Shown here piece by piece: positions 34,325 to 42,290 of a stretch of DNA of 42,290 nucleotides. The position numbers and the translations under genes are program-made. Numbering within the stretch: position 1 is the first letter of the stretch; each line of letters starts with the position of its first letter. Under the pieces are notes generated by a model. The model did no database searches. It was not told where the DNA came from and saw only the letters and a list, made by a program, of their open reading frames with translations. The DNA lies in contig JALOTY010000045.1 in assembly GCA_025457665.1 (NCBI GenBank), forward strand, positions 1 to 42,290, written 5' to 3'. The stretch is from Akkermansiaceae bacterium (GTDB lineage Bacteria; Verrucomicrobiota; Verrucomicrobiia; Verrucomicrobiales; Akkermansiaceae).

Positions 34325-35158
34325 TCAGGAGTCGTCCGAATCGTCGCTGGTGATTTCGTAGTCCACCGGATGCGTGGCCTGGGATCGACGCTCGATCTCG
34401 ATCTCACCGAAGACCTCGGTCTGACGCAGGACGAATTGATTCATCTTCATCAGCTCGAGAACGGCGAGGAAGGTCACGATCACTTCCGCCTTGGTCACGG
34501 CATCGGCGAAAAGGCTATCGAAACGCGCCGCCTGACCGGGGACGAAGCGGGTGAGGAGCATTTCGATCTTATCGGCCACCGTGTAGCGGTCATCGACGAT
34601 GTCTCCGAGGTCGTGGGATTCCTCGAAGCGCTTGAGGACGTTCTGGAAAGCCCGGATGAGATCGAAAATGGAGATCTCCGCCAAGGGGGGAGGGGTGGGG
34701 TCCACTTCGGGTTTTTCCGGGCGCAGGGCGAATCGACCCTCCTGCTCCACTTCACGGTGGGCGAGGAAATGGGCGGCGTCCTTGAATTTCTTGTATTCGA
34801 TGAGCTGGCGGATCAGCTCCCAGCGCGGATCGTCCTCTTCGGCATCTTCCTCCGGCGGCTGCTCGGAGCGGGGGAGGAGGGTGCGGGACTTCAGATACAT
34901 CAGGTTCGCCGCCATGACGATGAACTCGGCCGCGAGATCGATGTTCAGAAGGCGGAAAGTCTCGATGTATTTCAGATACTGTCCGGTGATGCGGGCGATG
35001 GAAATGTCCTGGATGTCCACCTCATCCTTTTTGATCAGATAGAGGAGCAAATCGAGCGGTCCTTCGAAGATATCGAGCCGCACTTTATAATCGTCGCCGT
35101 CCACGCGGGTCTGGGTAGGGGAAGATGCTGGCACGGGCGAGGGAAATTTGCCTCGCAT
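34325..35158 (-). CDS. scpA: Segregation and condensation protein A
   Basis: This is the kleisin subunit of the SMC-ScpAB complex, which organises and segregates the chromosome. It is 277 residues. The N-terminal kleisin block KVRLDIFEGPLDLLLYLIKKDEVDIQDISIA-like (35001-35094) binds SMC. LLNIDLAAEFIVMAANLMYLKSRTLLP follows. The C-terminal winged-helix region ends VTFLAVLELMKMNQFVLRQTEVFGEIEI. No scpB or smc is in view. It shares an operon with rsmB. The first 20 residues, before DDYKVRLD, are not conserved. Confidence 0.95.
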   Translation of the reverse strand: MRGKFPSPVPASSPTQTRVDGDDYKVRLDIFEGPLDLLLYLIKKDEVDIQDISIARITGQYLKYIETFRLLNIDLAAEFIVMAANLMYLKSRTLLPRSEQPPEEDAEEDDPRWELIRQLIEYKKFKDAAHFLAHREVEQEGRFALRPEKPEVDPTPPPLAEISIFDLIRAFQNVLKRFEESHDLGDIVDDRYTVADKIEMLLTRFVPGQAARFDSLFADAVTKAEVIVTFLAVLELMKMNQFVLRQTEVFGEIEIERRSQATHPVDYEITSDDSDDS

Positions 35159-35211
35159 GCCGGTGCCAGTCCGTCTGTAATCCGCCCGTCTCTCCCCAAC
35201 ACGGCCTAGAA

Positions 35212-36852
35212 ATGGACATCGAGGAATCCTCCGACTTCAACCAGCGACTGAGTGAATGGATCTCCAGCCAGGGGTTCTGGTTCCAGCTTCGGCACTCGCT
35301 TTCCGGGGGCGGCGGACTGTCCACAGCCCTTTTCCACCTGCTGCGTCTGGGCATGCGTTTGGGCATCGTGCTGCTGATCGTCGGTGCCGGGGCGGCCTTC
35401 TGGGTATCCAAGCAGATCGATACCCAAGGGTTCCAAGACGGCCTGAAGGAAAAGCTCGTCGATGGTCTCAACGCCGGGGAAATGGAGATTTCCGGCCTGG
35501 CCCGGGTGCAGGGGAAGGCGACGGTTTTCCGCGTCGGCGGCACCGGGACTTCGGACAGCGTTTTTGACAACATGGAAATCCGCAATCTGCGGATGAACAT
35601 GGGTTGGCTGGATGGACTGACCGGGGTCTGGGAAGCGGGGGTCGCCGAGGCCAATACCGTGGACATCGATCTCAAGGCCGGTTTCAACTCGGAAGAAAGC
35701 GCCCGTGCGGCTGGCGAGACCCTCTTCGGCTCGCCGGTGAACATGGACCTCCGCGGGCTCAAAGCCGACAACACCCGGCTTTCCTGGGGCTATTTCGAGC
35801 GTGCTTACGGGGGTATCGAAGGCAGCGACATGAACATGACCCGCACCGGCGATGGCTGGCGCTGCTCCTTCAAGGGCGGGACTTTCACGCAGAACTGGAT
35901 TCGCGGTTTCGAGATCGTCGAACTCCTCGTGGTGCTCGATGCCAGCGGCGTCACTGTCGAAAAAGGGAAACTCCGCTCCGGCGGCGGGACGATCGAGTTC
36001 CGCAATGTCAAAGTCACCGGTGCCGTGACCCCCAAGCCCAGCGGATCCCTGGTGTTTTCCCGCGTCCCGGTGCAGTCGCTCATCCCTTCGAACGCCGCGG
36101 AAATGGTTTCGGGCACGATTTCCGGAGAGTTCGAACTCGGAGGCTCCACCAACAACACCGAAGGCGTGACCTTCAAAGGTCGGGTGGACCTCGATGGCGT
36201 GGACCGTATCATCCTCCGCTCGGGTTTCCGCGTGTTCGAGTCCCTCGATGTCGTTGATGTTTTCAACAGTTACAAGAAGCTGGAGTTTGATTCCGGGGGT
36301 TTCGATATCGCCTCCGGAAATGGACAGGTGCTGATTTCCGGGCTCGATCTGAAAGCCGGCGAACTGGTCACGGTGCAGGGACGGGTGATCGTCAGAAAGC
36401 CCGACGAAGAGGAACTTGTACGCGAGTTCGGCGACCTCACCGGCGAGGCACCGGGCGTGACCGAAAGCAGCGCCGCCGCCGAAGAAAGAAAGCGGTTGGA
36501 AATGAGCCTTCGCCAAGCGGCTGAGATCGAAAGGAAAGAAAAAGAGCAGGCGGAACAAAGCCCCACGGCCCAGCAGGGCGATGAGAACGTGAAGTTCTTC
36601 GATTCCCTCGGCGAACAGCGCCGTCTGCGCCGCGATGCCATGGACCGCGCCCGGAACCTGTTCCTCTTCAATGGCGGCGTCCGCATCACCGTCCGCAGCG
36701 AGGCCTTCGACCGCTCGCGTGCCCTGCGCGAACGTTTCCCCGTCGATCAGGCCACCGGCCGCGTGGCTCTCGATGTGCCGCTGGTCGGTCACCTCGGCCA
36801 GCTCGGCATGGCCCAGGCCGAGGAAATCCTCCGCCTCGGCGAGGTGAAATAA
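35212..36852 (+). CDS. Single-pass membrane protein, AsmA-like body
   Basis: This 546-residue protein has a cytoplasmic N-terminus of about 43 residues, one membrane helix (LRLGMRLGIVLLIVGAGAAFWV, about 44-66) and a large body on the outer side. The body is beta-rich with Gly/Asn-rich repeats (for example VFDNMEIRNLRMNMG and TNNTEGVTFKGRVDLDGVDR). It looks like the long beta-groove domains of AsmA/TamB-type lipid-transfer proteins. A charged coiled-coil (EERKRLEMSLRQAAEIERKEKEQ) lies near residues 425-450. The AsmA likeness is from pattern only; no defined motif was matched. The ATG at 35212 is preferred over an upstream start at 35125 because that part overlaps scpA. It precedes zwf by about 100 bp. 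Confidence 0.72.
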   Translation: MDIEESSDFNQRLSEWISSQGFWFQLRHSLSGGGGLSTALFHLLRLGMRLGIVLLIVGAGAAFWVSKQIDTQGFQDGLKEKLVDGLNAGEMEISGLARVQGKATVFRVGGTGTSDSVFDNMEIRNLRMNMGWLDGLTGVWEAGVAEANTVDIDLKAGFNSEESARAAGETLFGSPVNMDLRGLKADNTRLSWGYFERAYGGIEGSDMNMTRTGDGWRCSFKGGTFTQNWIRGFEIVELLVVLDASGVTVEKGKLRSGGGTIEFRNVKVTGAVTPKPSGSLVFSRVPVQSLIPSNAAEMVSGTISGEFELGGSTNNTEGVTFKGRVDLDGVDRIILRSGFRVFESLDVVDVFNSYKKLEFDSGGFDIASGNGQVLISGLDLKAGELVTVQGRVIVRKPDEEELVREFGDLTGEAPGVTESSAAAEERKRLEMSLRQAAEIERKEKEQAEQSPTAQQGDENVKFFDSLGEQRRLRRDAMDRARNLFLFNGGVRITVRSEAFDRSRALRERFPVDQATGRVALDVPLVGHLGQLGMAQAEEILRLGEVK

Positions 36853-36958
36853 GGCACGCTGCCGGCTTTCCCGACCACACCTGGCGAGGAGGTGACGGGA
36901 TTTGACGGGCATTTGTCTTTTCCAAATCGCCAGGATGGGTGAAATCCCCGGCCCGCTC

Positions 36959-38491
36959 ATGAGCAATCCGTTCCGCGAAGACCTCGTTTCCCGAAGCCGC
37001 CCCGAACCTTGCACCGTCGTCATCTTCGGTGCCACCGGCGACCTCACCCACCGCAAGCTCGTCCCCGCACTCTACAACCTCGCGGTCGATGGCGAGCTGC
37101 CCCCTGGCGTGAAAATCCTCGGATTCGCCCGTCGCGAAAAAAGCGATGCCGAATTCCGCACCGGCCTCGAGGAAATCAATCGCAAGGTCTCACGCTCCGG
37201 ACATGACGCGGCGATTTGGTCGCGCTTCGTGGAAAGCATCCATTACCACTGCAGCGAGTTTACGGATGCCGATGGCTACCAACGTCTCGCCGCGAAGCTC
37301 GATGACATCGACCGCGAACGTGGCGGCAAGGGCAACCGGCTGTTCTACGTCGCCAGTGCCCCGGAGTTCTTCGATGACATCCTCGAAAACCTCAAGGGAG
37401 CCGGGCTGAATCAAGCCGCGCCGGGCTGTTGGGCGCGGGTGATCGTGGAGAAACCTTTCGGCACGGATCTCGCCACCGCCCAACACCTCAATCAGGTCGT
37501 CAACCGCACCTTCGAGGAAAAGGATACCTACCGGATCGACCACTACCTCGGCAAGGAAACCGCCCAGAACCTCATGGTCCTGCGCTTTGCCAATTCGATT
37601 TTCGAACCCCTCTGGAACAGCAGCCACATCGAGCAAATCCAGATCACCTGCGCCGAAAACCTCGGCATGGAAGGTGGCCGCGGAGGGTACTACGACAAAT
37701 CCGGCGCCCTGCGTGACATGGTGCAGAACCACCTCCTTCAGCTCCTCAGCCTCGTCGCCATGGAGCCGCCCACCGACCTCAGTGCCGATGGCGTGCGGGA
37801 TGAAAAGGTCAAGGTCCTGCGCTCGCTGCGCCAGTGGGACACCCCGGAGAAAGTCGCCGCCAATGTCGTCCGTGCCCAATACACCGCCGGCCACGTCGAT
37901 GGCACCCCCGTCCCGGGCTACCGCGAGGAGGATCGCGTCGATCCCGAAAGCATGACGGAAGCCTACGTCGCCCTGCGATTGATGATCGATACTTGGCGCT
38001 GGAGCGGCGTGCCCTTCTACATCCGCATGGGCAAGCGCCTGCCGAAAAAGGCCACGGAAATCTCCGTGCATTTCAAACAGCCCCCCGGCGTGCTCTTCAA
38101 TGCCCTGCCTGGCGGCGTCCCCGGATCGAACGTCCTCGTCATCCGCATCCAGCCGGATGAGGGAATCTCGCTGCGCATGGTCTCGAAAATCCCCGGCACC
38201 TCTCTCCGCCTCGAACCGGTGAAAATGGATTTCCACTACGCCACCAGTTTCGGGAAAAGCAGCCCCGAAGCCTACGAGCGGCTCCTGCTCGATGCCATGG
38301 CAGGCGATGCCACCCTTTTCGCCCGCCGCGATGAGGTCGAGGAAGCATGGCGTTTCATCGATCACATCGAACGCGCCTGGCACGAGTCCGGCGAATCGAT
38401 CCCCATGGCCGAATTCGACGCCGGCTCTTGGGGGCCTAAGGAAGCGGACGAACTCGTCAAAGCCGATGGCTTCACCTGGCGTCGTCTCTGA
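36959..38491 (+). CDS. zwf: Glucose-6-phosphate dehydrogenase
   Basis: This is the first enzyme of the oxidative pentose phosphate pathway, making NADPH. It is 510 residues from the ATG at 36959. The cofactor motif VVIFGATGDLTHRKLVPALYNL is at the N-terminus. EKPFGTDLATAQ and the substrate-binding active-site block YRIDHYLGKETAQNL follow, and later GRGGYYDKSGALRDMVQNHLLQLL. The C-terminal domain is complete, ending in SWGPKEADELVKADG. The adjacent opcA, 14 bp downstream, is its known allosteric/assembly partner in cyanobacteria and actinobacteria. An upstream ATG at 36902 would add 19 residues without homology. Confidence 0.97.
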   Translation: MSNPFREDLVSRSRPEPCTVVIFGATGDLTHRKLVPALYNLAVDGELPPGVKILGFARREKSDAEFRTGLEEINRKVSRSGHDAAIWSRFVESIHYHCSEFTDADGYQRLAAKLDDIDRERGGKGNRLFYVASAPEFFDDILENLKGAGLNQAAPGCWARVIVEKPFGTDLATAQHLNQVVNRTFEEKDTYRIDHYLGKETAQNLMVLRFANSIFEPLWNSSHIEQIQITCAENLGMEGGRGGYYDKSGALRDMVQNHLLQLLSLVAMEPPTDLSADGVRDEKVKVLRSLRQWDTPEKVAANVVRAQYTAGHVDGTPVPGYREEDRVDPESMTEAYVALRLMIDTWRWSGVPFYIRMGKRLPKKATEISVHFKQPPGVLFNALPGGVPGSNVLVIRIQPDEGISLRMVSKIPGTSLRLEPVKMDFHYATSFGKSSPEAYERLLLDAMAGDATLFARRDEVEEAWRFIDHIERAWHESGESIPMAEFDAGSWGPKEADELVKADGFTWRRL

Positions 38492-38505
38492 AACCTGCGG
38501 CCATC

Positions 38506-39597
38506 ATGAACGCCACCGAAACCATTCACCCCGAACTCGGACGCGAAGTCCCCGTGGGTCGGATCGACCGCGAGTTGCGCCAACTCTGGGCCGAGGACGA
38601 GGCACGCACGAATGCCTCGCTCATCAATCTCGCCATCTACTCGGAATCCCCCGGAAGCCTTGAGAAAAACTCCCGCGCCGTCCAGTCGCTCACCCGCGAA
38701 CACGCCTGCCGGGCGATGCTGATCCACATCGATCGCGAGAACCCCGAAGCCACGATCCGCGCCTGGATCACCGCCCATTGCCACCTCCGCTCCGGCCAGA
38801 AATCGGTCTGCTGCGAGCAAATCGCCTTCGCCCTCACCGGCCAGACAAAGGGCCGCTTGCGAAACACCGTTTTCGCCCACCTGAATTCCGATCTCCCGCT
38901 GACCTTCTGGTGGCAGGGCGAACTCAGCTCTATCTTCAGCGAGCGGCTCTACAGCTTGGTCGATCGCTTCATCATCGATTCCGCCTCGTGGAAATCCCCG
39001 GCAGCCAGCTTCGAGCGCATCCTCTCCGCCCTTACCGATGCGCCGCGCCTCGTCGTGCAGGACCTCGAATGGACCCGCACCTTCCAGTTCCGTGTCTCGG
39101 TCGCGGCGTTGTTCGATGACCCGGTCGCCCAAGCCTCCCTCGCCTCCGTCCGTGCCGTGACCATCCGGCACCACCCCGCCCACCGCATCGCCGCCTTGCA
39201 GTTGCTCGCCTGGCTGGCCACCCAGTCGAAATGGTCCCTCGGCCCATCCCTGGACCTTAGCGATGAACGCAAGGTCGGTCAGGTCGAGGCCTTTTCCTTC
39301 GAAAGCCGTGGCGGCGCGGAAATCATCGCCCGCCTCGTGGCCGATCCCGCCTCGGCCCCGCTCGGGAAACTCGAAATCACCGCCGGCGATGTCAGCGTGG
39401 AAATCGATCGTGATCCCGGTGCCAGCCACCTCGGCCGCCTGCTGCGGACCCCCGGGCATTGCCTCGATATCCCCGGTCCCGCCGATCCCGAATACGCCGA
39501 AGACCTCGTCGCAGAGCAATTGTCCCGCGGTGGGAAAAACTCGCTCTATCGCAAGATCCTTCCCCGTTTCCTCGAACTTCTCGCGGAAAAATCCTGA
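38506..39597 (+). CDS. opcA: Glucose-6-phosphate dehydrogenase assembly protein OpcA
   Basis: This 363-residue OpcA-family protein is needed for assembly and activation of G6PDH in cyanobacteria. It begins VGRIDRELRQLWAEDE after a short leader. A RAMLIHIDREN block, an SVCCEQIAFAL cysteine pair and SDLPLTFWWQGEL are characteristic of the family. In cyanobacteria redox control acts through OpcA cysteines; the pair C105/C106 could play such a part, which is inference. It directly follows zwf (14 bp), as in those phyla, and is almost certainly cotranscribed. Confidence 0.94.
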   Translation: MNATETIHPELGREVPVGRIDRELRQLWAEDEARTNASLINLAIYSESPGSLEKNSRAVQSLTREHACRAMLIHIDRENPEATIRAWITAHCHLRSGQKSVCCEQIAFALTGQTKGRLRNTVFAHLNSDLPLTFWWQGELSSIFSERLYSLVDRFIIDSASWKSPAASFERILSALTDAPRLVVQDLEWTRTFQFRVSVAALFDDPVAQASLASVRAVTIRHHPAHRIAALQLLAWLATQSKWSLGPSLDLSDERKVGQVEAFSFESRGGAEIIARLVADPASAPLGKLEITAGDVSVEIDRDPGASHLGRLLRTPGHCLDIPGPADPEYAEDLVAEQLSRGGKNSLYRKILPRFLELLAEKS

Positions 39598-39741
39598 ATT
39601 TCCCAAGATTCCCTCCCTCATCCTGAACTCCTCCCGGTCAAAGCACGCTTTTGTGGCATGAATCACGCTTGAAACGGGGGAACTCCGCACCCATGTTTCG
39701 CCGCCCCGGCAGGCATGGGAGCCGCCGGGACCCTTCCCACC

Positions 39742-41466
39742 ATGATCCGACTTCCCGAAGACGCCCCATTCACCGCCGAGCAACGCGCCTGGCTTGAGGA
39801 ATTCCTTACCCGCACCCTTGCCGGCGTCGCGATCCCCGCGGCCCCGGGCGGCCCCGCCGTTCCGGTGACGGTCCTGTGGGGTTCCCAGACCGGCAATGCC
39901 GAGGGCCTGGCGAAAAAATTGATCAAACGCCTCAACAAGGGGAATTTCGAACCGAAGCTCGCCGACCTCGCCACCTACGATCGCACCCAGCTCGCCACGG
40001 AGAAGAATGTCCTGATCATCACGTCCACCTACGGCGATGGGGAGCCCCCGGACAATGCCGCAGAGTTCTACCACTGGCTCCTCTCGGACTCCGCCCCTCG
40101 CCTGGAGGGCGTTTCCTACTCGGTCCTCGCCCTCGGCGATACGAACTACCCGGATTTCTGCAAATGCGGGATCGATATCGATGACCGCTTCGCCGCCCTC
40201 GGCGCGACCCGCCTCGCCGATCGCATCGATTGCGATGTCGAGTTCGACGATGAGTTCAAAACCTGGAGCGAAACCCTCGTCAACGTCCTCGCCCCCGCCA
40301 CCGTGGTCGTTCCCGCCCACACCGGCGCGGTCGAGCTTGAGGAAGAGGGCTACTCGAAAAAGAACCCTTTCCCCGCCACCATCCTCAACAACTACGACCT
40401 CAACAAAGGCGGCGCGAAGCAGACCCATCACGTCGAGCTTTCCCTCGCCGGCTCCGGGCTGAGCTATGAAGTCGGCGATGCCCTCGGACTCCTGCCGGAA
40501 AACGATCCCGCCGTGGTCGAGGAAATCCTCGGCAACCTCCCCTTCAAGACAGATTGCGAAGTGCCCCTCCCGGATGGCCGCGAAGTCCCGCTCCGCGAAG
40601 CCCTCCTGAAGCACTACGACATCGGCACCATCAACAAGTCGATCATCCAGAAATGGCAGCCCCGCTCGGGCTCTCCTTTCCTGCGGTCCTTGGTGCAGGC
40701 CGATGACAAGAAAGCCTACGAAGACTTCTGCTGGGGCCGCGATCTCATCGATCTCGTCGTCGATCACCCCGCCGATTTCGCCGATGGCGAGGACTTCGTC
40801 GGTATTCTCAAAAAGCTCCAGCCCCGCCTCTACTCCATCGCCTCCAGCCCGAATGCCCATCCCGATGAGGTCCACCTCTGCGTCGGCATCGTGCGCTACG
40901 AATCCCATGGCCGCAAAAGAGGAGGGATCTGCACCACCTATCTGGCCGACCGCGCCGCAGGGGCCACTCCCGGTGTCTTCATCCACACCAACAAGGCCTT
41001 CCGCCTCCCGCCCGATGGTGCCACGCCGGTCATCATGTGCGGCCCCGGCACCGGCATCGCGCCCTTCCGCGCCTTCATCGAGGAACGCAAGCTCCAAGGC
41101 GCCACCGGTGGCAACTGGCTGCTCTTCGGAAATCCCCACTCCGCCACCGATTTCCTCTATCAGGAAGAACTCGAAGCCGCCCTCAAGGATGGCTCCCTGA
41201 CCCGCCTCGACCTCGCCTGGTCCCGCGATCAGAAGGAAAAGGTCTACGTCCAGCACCTCATGGTCCGCCATGGCGAGGAACTCTGGAAATGGCTCGAAGA
41301 AGGGGCCGCCTTCTACGTCTGCGGCGATGCCTCGCGCATGGCCAAGGATGTCGATGACGCCCTCCACGCCGTCATCGTCAAACATGGCGGACGCACTCTC
41401 GATGAAGCCGCGGAATACGTCGCCCGCCTCAAGAAGGAAAAACGCTACCAGCGCGACGTTTACTGA
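39742..41466 (+). CDS. cysJ: Sulfite reductase flavoprotein (CysJ-type)
   Basis: This diflavin reductase passes electrons from NADPH through FAD and FMN to a sulfite reductase haemoprotein. It is 574 residues from the ATG at 39742. The flavodoxin domain has VLWGSQTGNAEGLAKKL, then TSTYGDGEPPDNA, then LGDTNYPDFCKCG. The FAD domain has RLYSIASSPN. The NADPH domain has CGPGTGIAPFRAFIEERK, and the C-terminus ends KRYQRDVY as in CysJ. No haemoprotein (CysI) gene or other sulfur gene is next to it, so the partner must be elsewhere. Nine residues could be added by an ATG at 39715. The preceding 145-bp gap shows an imperfect CCCATG/CATGGG hairpin but no recognised riboswitch. Confidence 0.92.
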   Translation: MIRLPEDAPFTAEQRAWLEEFLTRTLAGVAIPAAPGGPAVPVTVLWGSQTGNAEGLAKKLIKRLNKGNFEPKLADLATYDRTQLATEKNVLIITSTYGDGEPPDNAAEFYHWLLSDSAPRLEGVSYSVLALGDTNYPDFCKCGIDIDDRFAALGATRLADRIDCDVEFDDEFKTWSETLVNVLAPATVVVPAHTGAVELEEEGYSKKNPFPATILNNYDLNKGGAKQTHHVELSLAGSGLSYEVGDALGLLPENDPAVVEEILGNLPFKTDCEVPLPDGREVPLREALLKHYDIGTINKSIIQKWQPRSGSPFLRSLVQADDKKAYEDFCWGRDLIDLVVDHPADFADGEDFVGILKKLQPRLYSIASSPNAHPDEVHLCVGIVRYESHGRKRGGICTTYLADRAAGATPGVFIHTNKAFRLPPDGATPVIMCGPGTGIAPFRAFIEERKLQGATGGNWLLFGNPHSATDFLYQEELEAALKDGSLTRLDLAWSRDQKEKVYVQHLMVRHGEELWKWLEEGAAFYVCGDASRMAKDVDDALHAVIVKHGGRTLDEAAEYVARLKKEKRYQRDVY

Positions 41467-41529
41467 CCTCATCCTCACGCCCGTCCCTTCAGGATTGGCA
41501 AGCCCGCGCGGGCCGCTACCCTTTCGGGC

Positions 41530-42290
41530 GTGAATGACGATGTCTTGAACCTCATCCGTGCGGCACTCGCCGAGGACATCGGTCCCGGCGACCTGACCTC
41601 CACGTATTTCGTGCCGGCCGATCGCCGGGTCCGCGCCTTTGTCGTTTCCCGCGAGGAAGGCGTGCTCGCCGGTGTCGATGTCGCCGTCGAGGTCTTCCGC
41701 CAGGTCGATGCCTCAATCTCCGTTCAGCCCATTCTCACCGATGGCTCCAAAGTCGCCGCCGGTGCCCACGTGATCGCCATCGAGGGTCCCGCCCGCTCCG
41801 TCCTCACGGCCGAACGCACCGCCCTCAATTTCCTCCAGCGCCTCTCCGGCATCGCCACCGCCACGGCGCGATACGTTGCCGCCATCGATGGCACCCGCGC
41901 CCGCATTCTCGATACCCGCAAAACCCTTCCCGGATACCGCAGCCTCGATAAGGCCGCCGTTCTCGCCGGGGGCGGCACCAACCATCGCATGGGCCTCTAC
42001 GACCGCGTCATGGTCAAGGACAACCACCTCGTCGCCGAACACGATGCCGCATCCCTGCAGGCCGCCATCCGGCGGGTGAAAAGCGATCACCCGGGCGTCG
42101 AAGTCGAACTCGAAGCCGACCACATCGATCAAGTCCGCACCTTCCTCGAACTCGAAGGCGTGGACCACCTCCTGCTCGATAACATGAGCCTCGAAATGCT
42201 CGCCGAATGCGTCGCCCTGCGGGGAAATCGCAGCCGGCCTTGGCTCGAAGCTAGCGGGGGGGTGAATCTCGATACCGTGGGCCCCATCGC
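41530..42290 (+). CDS. nadC: Nicotinate-nucleotide pyrophosphorylase, 3' partial
   Basis: This quinolinate phosphoribosyltransferase forms nicotinate mononucleotide in NAD synthesis. It starts with GTG at 41530 (the nearby ATG is out of frame) and runs off the right edge after 253 codons, against about 285 normally. Seen blocks are LAEDIGPGDLTS near the N-terminus, LNFLQRLSGIATATARYV, ILDTRKTLPGYR, and the active-site stretch GGGTNHRMGLYDRVMVKDNH. LLLDNMSLEML and ASGGVNLDTV follow near the window end. No other nad gene is in view. The gene is 63 bp after the cysJ-type gene, so it may be cotranscribed with it. Confidence 0.95.
   Translation, partial: MNDDVLNLIRAALAEDIGPGDLTSTYFVPADRRVRAFVVSREEGVLAGVDVAVEVFRQVDASISVQPILTDGSKVAAGAHVIAIEGPARSVLTAERTALNFLQRLSGIATATARYVAAIDGTRARILDTRKTLPGYRSLDKAAVLAGGGTNHRMGLYDRVMVKDNHLVAEHDAASLQAAIRRVKSDHPGVEVELEADHIDQVRTFLELEGVDHLLLDNMSLEMLAECVALRGNRSRPWLEASGGVNLDTVGPI

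Noticed and set aside
35206..37056. 616-codon open frame on the minus strand
   Set aside because: It is antisense to the AsmA-like membrane protein gene and the zwf start; no motif or start signal was seen.
38362..41478. 1038-codon open frame on the minus strand opposite zwf end, opcA and cysJ
   Set aside because: It is the antisense of three clear genes with strong family motifs; long open antisense frames arise here from GC-rich codon use.

Overview
The window is a GC-rich chromosomal stretch that most likely comes from a member of the Verrucomicrobiota, probably order Verrucomicrobiales. The evidence is the paired planctomycete/verrucomicrobial DUF1501 and PSCyt1-PSCyt2-PSD1 proteins, a Verru_Chthon cassette protein A, a Tat-signal Gfo/Idh/MocA oxidoreductase, and a 14-bp site matching the LexA box published for Verrucomicrobia (TGTTC-N4-GAACA). 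No rRNA, tRNA, CRISPR array or transposase gene was recognised.

Left edge (1-2429). An integron integrase gene (intI) begins at 236. It has the IntI-specific extra domain, a long N-terminal extension and a LexA box directly upstream, so it looks like an SOS-controlled chromosomal integron. Its 5' side, where attI and a cassette array usually lie, is cut by the window edge. About 850 bp of non-coding DNA follows, packed with repeats: two copies of a 118-bp element, a nested palindrome and two heptamer tandem repeats.

2430-12984. The DUF1501 and cytochrome/LamG/PSD1 genes form a pair. They are followed by an unknown protein, a CAP-domain protein, a small secreted Cys-rich protein with a clear terminator, a CorA-like gene with an abnormal 3' end overlapping an MtfA-type peptidase, a cardiolipin synthase and a pRiA4b ORF-3 family protein.

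13275-24707. Verru_Chthon protein A and a secreted proline-rich partner are followed by folP, xylB, a translationally coupled operon (two related membrane proteins plus a 55-residue basic protein), xseA, the rplU-rpmA ribosomal operon with its terminator, and tsaE.

24727-36852. This part holds a small lipoprotein, a TPR protein with an SDR reductase, ribD, folA with a DUF3127 protein that ends in an SSB-like acidic tip, a lipase-like lipoprotein with an NlpC/P60 protein, a Gfo/Idh oxidoreductase with a HEAT-repeat protein, rsmB with scpA, and a large single-pass membrane protein.

36959-42290. zwf and opcA (the oxidative pentose phosphate entry enzyme and its assembly partner) are followed by a CysJ-type flavoprotein and the start of nadC, which runs off the right end.

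Two window-scale signals stand out. The + strand is G-rich over roughly 1-31 kb whichever strand is coding, and becomes C-rich after about 35 kb; this is the sign change expected at a replication terminus or an inversion junction. The word TGTTAGA recurs in the central part, where it forces otherwise unusual TTA/CTA leucine codons.
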